DNA of 64,000 nt from Christensenella sp. (lineage in GTDB: Bacteria; Bacillota; Clostridia; Christensenellales; CAG-917). A program made the translations under genes and the position numbers. Shown here in pieces: positions 56,529 through 64,000 of this stretch. The stretch spans positions 682,001 to 746,000 of the forward strand of contig CP091723.1 of the NCBI GenBank assembly GCA_022009775.1. Reading direction: 5' to 3'. The notes below the pieces were generated by a model. That model made no database searches. It was not told the origin of the DNA and saw nothing but the letters and a program-made list of their open reading frames with translations. Position 1 is the first letter of the stretch. Every line of letters begins with the position of its first letter.

Positions 56529-57578
56529 ATGGACACATCTATGGACAAAATGCAAAGGAAACTTTACATTAAGCTTTATGATAGAATGATAAAAGATCTT
56601 GTTAATGAAATTATAGACGAAAATATCATTTTAGATCCTGATTATCAACGCAATTATGTTTGGAACAATAGCAAAGCATCGTTATTGATAGAATCAGTCC
56701 TTCTAAACATTCCAATCCCTGTTATATATGCATCAGAAGACTTAAACGGGAAGTGGATAATTGTTGATGGATTGCAACGGTTATATTCATTACAACGCTA
56801 TTTTAATGATGATTTCAAGTTGGTTGGATTAGAAACATTACCCGAATTAAATGGGTTAAAATTCTCAAAACTTGATGAATCAATCCAAAAGAGATTAGAG
56901 CGTGGCGAATTGCGACTTATTGTGTTGCAAAATGATTCTGATCCCAATATTCAATTTGATATTTTTATGCGATTAAATACCGGTGCGGTTAAATTAAACG
57001 AACAAGAATTGCGTAATTGCTTATATAGAGGTGCGCTTAACTCGCTTATTAAACAAATTGTTAAAGACAATAAAGCTGTTGCAAAAATGATTCCGAATAA
57101 AACTGATCGAATGTTAGCCAATGAATTAATATTAAGATATCTAGCGGTTTCTGAACATTATAATAAAATAGAAAATAAGATAAAAAATTATGATGGGCGA
57201 ATAAAAAATTTGATCAACGGGTATATGAAAGAGCATCAAAATGATCCCGAAGATATGTTAAAAATTATTCGGGAAAAGTTTGAAATGCAGATTGAGAAGG
57301 CTTATAGTGTTCTTGGTGCCAACGGGTTTAAGAAAAATATTAAAACAACTAAACCAAACGCAAGTTTATATGAATGCATTATGATAGGTTTTGAAGATTA
57401 TGCTCTTAATGATTTGCTCGACAAAAAAGATAGTATTAAGGCTATGATTGACAAGCTTTTGAATGACCAAGAATTCCTTCGTTCTATTGGCAAAGCAACG
57501 GGGAATACAGAAGTTATGAATAGTAGGATTGCGAGATTTATTACAGAGCTTAAGGAAGTGATGCTCAATGCAATCTAA
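56529..57578 (+). CDS. DUF262 (GmrSD N-terminal-like, ParB-like fold) protein
   Basis: 349 residues. PDYQRNYVW (near 37) and VDGLQRLYSL (near 75, a variant of the DGQQR nucleotide/DNA-cleavage motif) define DUF262; IFMRLNTGAVKLNEQE (near 150) is also typical. DUF262 is the NTPase/sensor half of GmrSD type IV systems and occurs alone in other defence loci. It overlaps the HEPN gene by 11 bases, so the two are translated together. Confidence 0.88.
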   Translation: MDTSMDKMQRKLYIKLYDRMIKDLVNEIIDENIILDPDYQRNYVWNNSKASLLIESVLLNIPIPVIYASEDLNGKWIIVDGLQRLYSLQRYFNDDFKLVGLETLPELNGLKFSKLDESIQKRLERGELRLIVLQNDSDPNIQFDIFMRLNTGAVKLNEQELRNCLYRGALNSLIKQIVKDNKAVAKMIPNKTDRMLANELILRYLAVSEHYNKIENKIKNYDGRIKNLINGYMKEHQNDPEDMLKIIREKFEMQIEKAYSVLGANGFKKNIKTTKPNASLYECIMIGFEDYALNDLLDKKDSIKAMIDKLLNDQEFLRSIGKATGNTEVMNSRIARFITELKEVMLNAI

Positions 57579-58246
57579 AATAAATTTTGATGATAGCATC
57601 CAAGAAGTTACTTATCTAAATAAAGTTGCTCTAGAAGACGCGGATCACGATAAGACTTATTTTAAGGTCATTATATTGCTTTTATGCGCTAAGCTTGAGC
57701 GATATGTTAAAGATAGTGCGAAAGAATATATTGATACGTTGCTAGAATTAAATCTTACTAGAGATACTCTTCCCGAAAAATTTGTATTGCAAATTCTAAA
57801 AAATGAATTACAAAAAATTGATGATGTTACATTAGAAAAATATTATTCAAATGACAAATATCGTGCTAGAATCTAGTGTATTATCACTTATATGGGATCC
57901 TAAATTTGTGCTAAAAAATATTGCAAAAGAAGAATTCGCAATTTCTATATCTAACAACGGCACAACAGTATTTGAAGATATTTATAGCAAAATTGGTTTT
58001 CCAAATGTGATAAAGGAAATCAAAGACTATGTGCAGAATGACGACGTTACAACCATAAGTATATCAGTTAAAGATCAAATAAATAGAATTATTCGAATTA
58101 GGCATGAGATAATTCATGATGATGCTACTCCTAATTTATCTCCCAAAGATATTGAGTTGTTTATTGAAGTATCTAAATGCTTTGTAGAACAAATTGATGA
58201 TGTGCTTTCGTACAATTTAACTGAAATTAAATCATCAAAAACATAG
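57568..58246 (+). CDS. HEPN-family protein, probable RNase toxin partner (frameshifted)
   Basis: 225 residues after removing one A at 57870-57871. All-helical; RHEIIH (near residue 182) fits the Rx4H catalytic motif of HEPN ribonucleases. DUF262 next to MAE_28990-like HEPN proteins is a recurrent pair as I recall it, so this is the tentative family. Probably cleaves RNA when the DUF262 partner senses infection (inference). Confidence 0.65.
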
Positions 58247-58583
58247 TATTATTCTTAAATGAATATTTTTTTGAATAAAGAGCTCGGACCGATGTGAGCC
58301 CAAAGATTGGATAAAAAATTAGGGTATGACCAAATATTGAAATGAAAGAAAATTTCTTCTAATCATTCTGAAAATTTTCTTCAACTAATGTGCCAGAAAC
58401 GATTTTCAAACCTATAAAATTTGTGGCAAATAAAGACATATGGCAAGAGGTTCTCTTTACGCGAATTTTTTCAAATTAATTTTTCACTATAGAGAGCATA
58501 TTGTTCTATTTTTATCAACAATCGCCATTTATTTAGAACCATATTTAACTATTCGATTTACGTTACTATCGCTCCGCCATTAG
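58247..58583. other. AT-rich gap without a gene
   Basis: No RBS-linked frame, repeat or tRNA remnant was seen between the HEPN gene and the first downstream hairpin. In particular, no copy of the tRNA-Ser 3' end that would mark an island attachment site. Confidence 0.5.
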
Positions 58584-58632
58584 AGAATAATACGAACTTT
58601 GACGATAAGTTAGAGTTCGTATTATTCTTTTC
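58584..58632. terminator. terminator-like hairpin at the island end
   Basis: A perfect 15-bp stem AGAATAATACGAACT / AGTTCGTATTATTCT with a 15-nt loop and following T's. Confidence 0.65.
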
Positions 58633-58681
58633 TAACGAATATTTCGGCATAAAAGTCGATTTGAACGGCAAAAGAAGAATC

Positions 58682-58709
58682 AGCCGGGCGTTTAATCGCT
58701 CGGCTTTTT
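58682..58709 (+). terminator. second terminator-like hairpin
   Basis: AGCCGGGCG-TTTAAT-CGCTCGGCT (one G-U) followed by TTTTC. Confidence 0.6.
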
Positions 58710-58792
58710 CTATGCTTAAAAACAGGTGCTTGCTATGAAAGACCGTATAACAGTTTTTTCAATAGATATAACAATAAAGATAGTGCCGTTTG

Positions 58793-58900
58793 TAAAATCG
58801 CGCCAAATAGATGAATGACGCGAAAGCACCACGAGAATGACAACCCAACATACGTGTAGTACGTGATTTTGAAGCAAACCGATGTGTAGTGCAGTTCTTT
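58793..58900. repeat. nested-hairpin repeat, copy 5a (truncated, chimeric)
   Basis: The left half resembles copy 1 (AAATCGCGCCAAATAG, then ATGAATGACGCGAAAGCACC), but the core switches to the other type (CAACCCAACATACG, loop, GTACGTGATTTTG). The right outer arm is missing. Confidence 0.6.
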
Positions 58901-58911
58901 ATATAGCACAA

Positions 58912-59036
58912 AGGAACACAATAAATAGATGAAGAACAAGGAAGGCGCGGCTTGAAACAAAACCCAACGTACATTTAGTACGTGATTTTGAAGCAAGCCG
59001 CGCCTGACGCAGTTATTCGCTATTTAGTGTGTTCCT
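58912..59036. repeat. nested-hairpin repeat, copy 5b
   Basis: Outer arms 58912-58928 and 59020-59036 pair at 16 of 17. Middle arms AGGCGCGGCTTG (58943-58954) and CAAGCCGCGCCT (58994-59005) are perfect. Inner CAAAA-CCCA-ACGTAC, loop ATTTA, GTACGT-GA-TTTTG. The right arm covers the last codons and stop of the M28 peptidase. Confidence 0.88.
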
Positions 59037-60339
59037 GGTCGATTTTGTCGATGACACGGAGCACCACATCAAGCCCCAACCCCACGGTTTCTGCGGTGAA
59101 ACGTTCGGGAACGTCGCGGAAGGTGTGATAATAATCGCTCATGACGGGATTCTGTGCGGCGAAAGTGATTGACTTGACGCCCGATTTTTGGAAAGGCGTA
59201 GAGTCGCAACCGCCGACGGGATTTGCGATATTGCCGGGATTTCCGATTCCGGCTTCTTTCATAGCTTCGATAAACATGTTTTCAAGCCCTTTGTCGAATT
59301 GCGGACAAAGCCAGGTGTCGCCGTGAATGACGGAGAAATGCTCGTGGTCGGCAATGGAGTCGACGTTTATCTGATACGCGTTGTCAAGCATGCCGTCGTG
59401 TTTGTGTTTGCGCACAAACGCAAGCGAGCCGCGAAGTCCCGCTTCTTCCGCACCGACGTTGCAGTCGATAATGCGGCATTTTTTTGGCATCTTGTCGGGG
59501 TTTTCTTTGAAGTATTTGAGAACCTGATAGGAAATGGAAACGCCGGTTGCGTTGTCCATTGCGCCGGGAGACGCGATTTCTTCGGTCTTTTCGTTGTACA
59601 TCGTAAGGAAGAACGCGCAAACGATTGTGAGCGGAGACGTGTACAGCACAATCTGCTCGATCACTCGATATGCATACATGGTGTTGATTAAGGTTTGAGC
59701 ATCCAACGACACTCTACCATAATAAATGATCATGGAAACAACGAGCAGCATCACGCTGAATATGCTCACAAGTGCAACAGCAATCGCGCCGAGTGCAAGG
59801 CGCAAGATGACGCCGACAAAGCCGAGCTTGTGTTGGGACACGCTGAGTTTGAGCGTCCAGCTCGTGTCGGTGTGGCCGGAAAGGAAAATCGTATAGTCGT
59901 ATTTGCCGTCTTCGGGGAGAAGCTCCGCATAAGTGTTGCGAGATGTCTTGTGCTTGAAACACCAGTCAAAACATGTGTGATACTTAAAAACGCTCACAAC
60001 AAGCCAAATCCACACAAACAGCATGTACACGGTGGTGACAAAGTGCATTGCCATCCCTGCAAATCCCGACATGCCTTGCAACATAGTCGCAATGATTGTC
60101 AGCGCGCAGCCGATGATGCCTGCCCACCCCGCATACGGAAGACCGCCTATTGACGCATGTGGCGCAAAGACGAATTTTTCCGTGACGGGATTCAATCCTA
60201 TCTCGCGCAATTTGTCCGCCATGTAGTCGTGATACTTGGTTTCGTTGTCAGAGCCCGGAAGTCTCGGTCCGATTTCGTTTGCGGCGTATTCAACCATTTC
60301 ATAAGCTTCTTCGCCGTATTTTCTCAACTCTTCTCTCAT
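59020..60339 (-). CDS. membrane-embedded M28 family zinc aminopeptidase
   Basis: 439 residues. Zinc ligands and catalytic residues in order: SGHTDT (near 152), GAMDNATG (near 255), AEEAGLRG (near 290), NVDS (near 315), YYHTFRD (near 408). Unusually, hydrophobic segments lie inside the protein: two near 75-125 before the first His and about three between 170 and 245, between the His and Asp ligands. The active site may therefore face outwards from the membrane (orientation inferred). Substrate unknown. Confidence 0.85.
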   Translation of the reverse strand: MREELRKYGEEAYEMVEYAANEIGPRLPGSDNETKYHDYMADKLREIGLNPVTEKFVFAPHASIGGLPYAGWAGIIGCALTIIATMLQGMSGFAGMAMHFVTTVYMLFVWIWLVVSVFKYHTCFDWCFKHKTSRNTYAELLPEDGKYDYTIFLSGHTDTSWTLKLSVSQHKLGFVGVILRLALGAIAVALVSIFSVMLLVVSMIIYYGRVSLDAQTLINTMYAYRVIEQIVLYTSPLTIVCAFFLTMYNEKTEEIASPGAMDNATGVSISYQVLKYFKENPDKMPKKCRIIDCNVGAEEAGLRGSLAFVRKHKHDGMLDNAYQINVDSIADHEHFSVIHGDTWLCPQFDKGLENMFIEAMKEAGIGNPGNIANPVGGCDSTPFQKSGVKSITFAAQNPVMSDYYHTFRDVPERFTAETVGLGLDVVLRVIDKIDQEHTK

Positions 60340-60381
60340 AATTTTCTCCGATTCATTATTTAATTTATTTGTTTGCTACAA

Positions 60382-60417
60382 AAAATGCGGGCACGCAAAA
60401 AGGCGTACTCGCATTTT
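60382..60417 (-). terminator. serS terminator
   Basis: A 15-bp stem with two wobble pairs (AAAATGCGGGCACGC against GCGTACTCGCATTTT); on the minus strand T's follow. Confidence 0.75.
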
Positions 60418-60427
60418 GAAACCGTGA

Positions 60428-61711
60428 TTATTTGGTGATTTTTTCCATACCGCCCATATACTTGCGAAGCACTTCGGGAATGGTGACCGAACCGTCTGCA
60501 TTTTGGAACTGTTCGACGATTGCGGGGATAAGGCGAGACGTTGCAAGACCGCTACCGTTGAGTGTATGAACGTATTGCGGTTTGCCGGTCTTGGAGTCGC
60601 GGAAACGAGTGTTGTTTCTGCGTGCCTGATAATCGTTTGCGTTGGAAACGGACGAACACTCTTTGTAAATGCCCATGGACGGAATCCAAAGTTCGACGTC
60701 GTAAGTTCTTGCCATGGAAGCAGAGCAATCGCCTGCCGCGAGTTTGCTGACTCTGAAGTGCAAGCCGAGACCTTCGACGAGTCTGGAAGCCTTGTCTACG
60801 AGTTCTTCAAACGCTTCTTTGCTGTGGTCGGGATGAGCGTATTGCACCATTTCGATTTTGTTGAATTGATGTCCGCGAATCATGCCGCGCTCTTCCGCTC
60901 TTGCACTGCCCGCTTCTTTTCTGAAGCAAGGAGAATATGCAAAGAATTTCATCGGAAGTTTGCTTTCGTCGATGATTTCGCCCGCGTACATATTGACGAG
61001 TGCGGTTTCTGCAGTCGGGAGCATGAAACGATTGCGCTTTCTGTCTTCGTCGCAGTCCAGCCAGTACACTTCGTCGCTGAATTTGGGGAATTGTCCCGCA
61101 CCGAAGCCGCAGTTGTAACCGAGTTGGTAAGGCGGAAGGATAAATTCGTAACCGTCTTTGAGATGTTCGTCAACGAAGTAGTTGAGAAGTGCCCATTCGA
61201 GTCTTGCGCCCACGCCGCGATAAATCCAGAAGCCGTTTCCGGAAAGTTTTACGCCGCGTTCGTAGTCTATCATGCCGAGATCCGTGCAGATGTCGACGTG
61301 ATTTTTGAGCGGAAAATCGAATTTGGGTTGTTCGCCTACCATTCTGATGACCTGATTGTTTTCTTTTTCACCCGGAAGAAGGTCGGGATCGGGGATGTTG
61401 GGCATGCCTGCAAGTGCGTCGTTGATTTTGCCGATGAGTTCGTTGATTTTTGCGTCTCCTGCAGCGATTTCGTCGCCGAGTTTTCTCATTTCGTCAAAGA
61501 TAGGTTCAACGGGTTGTCCCGCTTTTTTGAGAACCGGGATTTGCGCCGAAACCTTGTTCTTTTGCGCTTTGAGTTGTTCTATCTCGGTGATGGTTGCCTT
61601 TCTTTCGTCATCCCATGCGATGACGTCGGTAAAGTCTGCCTTATAGCCTTTTTTTGCAAGAGCGTCCACGACTTCTTGCGGATTGTTTCTGATTCTTATA
61701 AGATCCAACAT
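60428..61711 (-). CDS. serS: seryl-tRNA synthetase
   Basis: 427 residues. N-terminal coiled-coil tRNA-binding arm (about 30-100, ITEIEQLKAQKNKVSAQI), then the class II core with motif 2 FRKEAGSARAEERGMIRGHQF (the FRxE arginine, shown in part near 265) and motif 3 NGSGLATSRLIPAI (near 385). The 82-bp leader is too short for a T-box. Downstream of leuS on the same strand. Confidence 0.97.
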   Translation of the reverse strand: MLDLIRIRNNPQEVVDALAKKGYKADFTDVIAWDDERKATITEIEQLKAQKNKVSAQIPVLKKAGQPVEPIFDEMRKLGDEIAAGDAKINELIGKINDALAGMPNIPDPDLLPGEKENNQVIRMVGEQPKFDFPLKNHVDICTDLGMIDYERGVKLSGNGFWIYRGVGARLEWALLNYFVDEHLKDGYEFILPPYQLGYNCGFGAGQFPKFSDEVYWLDCDEDRKRNRFMLPTAETALVNMYAGEIIDESKLPMKFFAYSPCFRKEAGSARAEERGMIRGHQFNKIEMVQYAHPDHSKEAFEELVDKASRLVEGLGLHFRVSKLAAGDCSASMARTYDVELWIPSMGIYKECSSVSNANDYQARRNNTRFRDSKTGKPQYVHTLNGSGLATSRLIPAIVEQFQNADGSVTIPEVLRKYMGGMEKITK

Positions 61712-61793
61712 AGTTTGCTCCGTTGACCTTTCGGTCTTGGTTTTTGGTTTTTTATTTTTATGCGCTTACGGCGCAATTTGCAGTGTTATTCGA

Positions 61794-64000
61794 TTACGCT
61801 ATGATGTTTACGAGTCTGCCGGGAACGACGATAACTTTCTTCGGCGCGCCTTGAAGTTGGTCTTTGACCGCTTCGATTGCCGTTTTTTCGATTTCATCCT
61901 TGCCCGCTCCGCTCGGAACGGTGATTTTTGCTCTCATCTTGGAGTTGATTTGCACCGCAAGCTCGATCTCGTCAAGCACCATTGCAGACGGGTCGAATTT
62001 GGGATAGGGCTGATTGAACACGCTGTATTTCTCGCCGAGCATCTCCCAAAGTTCCTCTGCAAAGTGCGGCGCAAACGGCGCAATCAAAAGCACGAGATCC
62101 TTTGCGCAGTCCTTGTAGAACACGTTTTTCTTCTCGACGTTGGTCTCATAAGCGTAAATTGCGTTGACGTATTCCATAAGTCTTGCAACCGCCGTGTTGA
62201 AAGAGAACACGCCCAAATCGTTGGTGACGCACTTTATGGTGTTGTGGCGCACGCGGTTGAGTTCCTTCTCCGCCTTGCCGAGCGGCTTGTTGTCAAAGTT
62301 GACTTCATAGCATTTCTTGACGATGCGTTCGACACGATCGAAGAAACGGGAAATCGAATCGAGACCGTTGTCGTTCCACGGACCGCCTTCGACGTAGTTG
62401 AAGCCGAACATGAGATACACTCTGAAAATGTCCGCGCCGTATTTTGCGATACTATCGTCCGGAGATACGACGTTGCCGCGCGATTTTGACATCTTGTTGC
62501 CGTCAGGACCGAGAATCGTGCCTTGATGCACAAGCGACAAGAACGGCTCGTCAAAGTCAAGATAGCCCATATCTCTCAAAGCCTTGGTGAAGAATCTTGC
62601 GTACAAAAGGTGCATGCAAGCGTGCTCCGCACCGCCGATGTACTTGTCGACGGGAAGCATCTTGTCGATCCACTCTTTGTCAAACGGCGCGTCGGCGTTG
62701 TGTGCGTCGGGGTATCTAAGGAAATACCAACTCGAACAAACGAACGTGTCGAGAGTGTCCGCGTCACGCTTTGCAGGTCTGCCGCAAACGGGACAAGTGG
62801 TGTTGATAAACTCTTCGCATTTTTTGAGCGGTGATTCTCCGTCGGGCGTGAAGTTGACGCCCATAGGCAAACGCACGGGCAAATCTTTTTCGGGAACGGG
62901 AACGTCTCCGCAATGGTCACAGTGGATAATAGGGATAGGTGCGCCCCAATAGCGTTGACGGCTCACGAGCCAGTCACGCAAGCGGTAATTGGTTTTCAAG
63001 CCGCCCTTGCCTTCGCTTTCGAGTTTTTTGAGTATGGCTTTTTTGCCGTCTTCGCTTGAAAGACCGTCAAATTCTCCGCTATTGCAAAGTATACCGCTCT
63101 CGCAGAACGGAAGCGTATCGTCCACGCCGTCTTTGCCTTTGATGACGCGTTTGACGGGAAGTCCGAGTTTTTGCGCAAACACGAAGTCGCGCTCGTCGTG
63201 AGCGGCAACGCCCATAACCGCGCCCGTGCCGTAACTTGCGATGACGTAGTCCGCAACGAGAATGGGCACTTGCTCTCCGTTGATGGGGTTGATTGCGTAT
63301 GCGCCGGTCATTACGCCGGTCTTTTCGCGAGTGGAAGAAAGTCTGTCGATTTCGGTGGCTTTCGCACTCTTTTCTTTGTATTCTTCAACCGCCGCCTTTT
63401 GCTCCTCGGTGACGACTTGATCGACGAGCGGGCTTTCGGGAGCGAGAACGACGTAGGTCACGCCGAATATGGTGTCCGCTCTTGTGGTGAACACTTTGAA
63501 GGACAAATCCTTGCCGACCACCTTGAACTCCACTTCTCCGCCGAAACTTCTTCCGATCCAGTTCTTTTGCATGAGTTTGGTCTTTTCGGGCCAATCGAGT
63601 TTGTCTATGCAATCGAGAAGCTCGTCTGCGTAAGCGGTGATCTTGAAGAACCATTGATTGAGATTCTTGTGAGTCACTTGCGAGCCGCATCTTTCGCACA
63701 CGCCGCCTTGAGCCTGTTCGTTGGCAAGAACGGTGTTGCAGGAAGGACACCAGTTGACGGGTGCTTCCTTGCGATAGGCAAGACCGTGCTTGTAAAGTTG
63801 AAGAAACATCCATTGCGTCCACTTGTAGTAGTCGGGAAGACAAGTCTTTATCTCATAATCCCAGTCGTACATTGCGCCGATGCGTTTGAGTTGCGCTTCC
63901 ATGGTGGCGATGTTCTTGAGAGTGCTTTCTTCGGGATGAATACCCGTCTTTATCGCGTAGTTTTCTGCAGGCAGACCGAACGCGTCAAAGCCCATGGGCT
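61794..64000 (-). CDS. leuS: leucyl-tRNA synthetase (5' end outside window)
   Basis: About 735 residues of the C-terminal part; the N-terminal HIGH region lies beyond the right edge. Visible: [14 protein letters not shown]; the first zinc site [10 protein letters not shown]...CERCG; CP1 editing domain with [18 protein letters not shown] and [15 protein letters not shown]; the [10 protein letters not shown] loop (near 62480); and the C-terminal tRNA-binding domain. The KMSKS lysines are intact. Confidence 0.97.
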   Translation of the reverse strand, partial: PMGFDAFGLPAENYAIKTGIHPEESTLKNIATMEAQLKRIGAMYDWDYEIKTCLPDYYKWTQWMFLQLYKHGLAYRKEAPVNWCPSCNTVLANEQAQGGVCERCGSQVTHKNLNQWFFKITAYADELLDCIDKLDWPEKTKLMQKNWIGRSFGGEVEFKVVGKDLSFKVFTTRADTIFGVTYVVLAPESPLVDQVVTEEQKAAVEEYKEKSAKATEIDRLSSTREKTGVMTGAYAINPINGEQVPILVADYVIASYGTGAVMGVAAHDERDFVFAQKLGLPVKRVIKGKDGVDDTLPFCESGILCNSGEFDGLSSEDGKKAILKKLESEGKGGLKTNYRLRDWLVSRQRYWGAPIPIIHCDHCGDVPVPEKDLPVRLPMGVNFTPDGESPLKKCEEFINTTCPVCGRPAKRDADTLDTFVCSSWYFLRYPDAHNADAPFDKEWIDKMLPVDKYIGGAEHACMHLLYARFFTKALRDMGYLDFDEPFLSLVHQGTILGPDGNKMSKSRGNVVSPDDSIAKYGADIFRVYLMFGFNYVEGGPWNDNGLDSISRFFDRVERIVKKCYEVNFDNKPLGKAEKELNRVRHNTIKCVTNDLGVFSFNTAVARLMEYVNAIYAYETNVEKKNVFYKDCAKDLVLLIAPFAPHFAEELWEMLGEKYSVFNQPYPKFDPSAMVLDEIELAVQINSKMRAKITVPSGAGKDEIEKTAIEAVKDQLQGAPKKVIVVPGRLVNIIA

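Noticed and set aside
58247..58800. attR-type duplication of the tRNA-Ser end bounding the defence island
   Set aside because: No copy of the tRNA 3' end was found, and no integrase gene lies in the island.
61712..61793. T-box leader upstream of serS
   Set aside because: Only 82 bp between leuS and serS, and no T-box GGUGG-type sequence or antiterminator was seen. No T-box was seen upstream of glnS or gltX either.

Overview
The window looks like a chromosomal segment of an anaerobic, spore-forming Bacillota (Clostridia-like) bacterium of moderate GC. The supporting genes are a single-chain pyruvate:ferredoxin oxidoreductase, a Na+-pumping biotin-dependent decarboxylase (oadA-oadG-biotin carrier-oadB), an ecfA1-ecfA2-ecfT-truA operon, Veg, a SipL-like SPOCS/LysM spore-coat protein, a collagen-like surface protein and many LxAC-type lipoproteins. 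No species can be named from the sequence alone. Most genes lie on the minus strand.

Layout. 0-7.3 kb: membrane protein, two tandem paralogous lipoproteins, an esterase with an operator palindrome, a condensation-type acyltransferase, a permease-prefix membrane protein and a collagen-like protein. 7.4-17 kb: mfd-pth, a GlmU-like acetyltransferase with an eroded N-terminus, tadA, and a 4-nt-overlap operon (WalJ-like metallo-beta-lactamase, two CPBP proteases, rlmH). 17-22 kb: zinc-ribbon protein plus two 4-TM proteins, then glnS. 22.4-30 kb: truA/ecf operon and nifJ. 30-44.8 kb: GLUG/InlB-repeat lipoprotein, ECF sigma/anti-sigma pair with a divergent RsgI-like lipoprotein, SipL-like protein, Veg, subtilase, gltX, radC, cell-wall amidase, PRC-barrel protein. 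44.9-46.6 kb: a 135-bp tandem array next to tRNA-Val and a gene-poor structured stretch. 46.6-53.4 kb: WYL regulator, ClC channel, decarboxylase operon. 53.8-58.3 kb: AT-rich defence island beside tRNA-Ser (HTH-Dam methylase, restriction endonuclease, second methyltransferase, DUF262 protein, HEPN protein). 59-64 kb: membrane M28 peptidase, serS, leuS (cut by the window edge).

The most unusual content is non-coding. A family of nested-hairpin repeats (about 110-130 bp) sits exactly at the 3' ends of five minus-strand genes, always in the same orientation. Its three stems vary in sequence while staying paired, around a conserved asymmetric internal loop. A second repeat family with an 88-bp core occurs in two of the same intergenic regions.

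Fourteen genes carry one or two single-base indels, nearly all in short homopolymers and including essential genes. After correction every one has a length divisible by three, so these look like sequencing errors rather than pseudogenes. They are annotated as single genes with the frameshift position stated.
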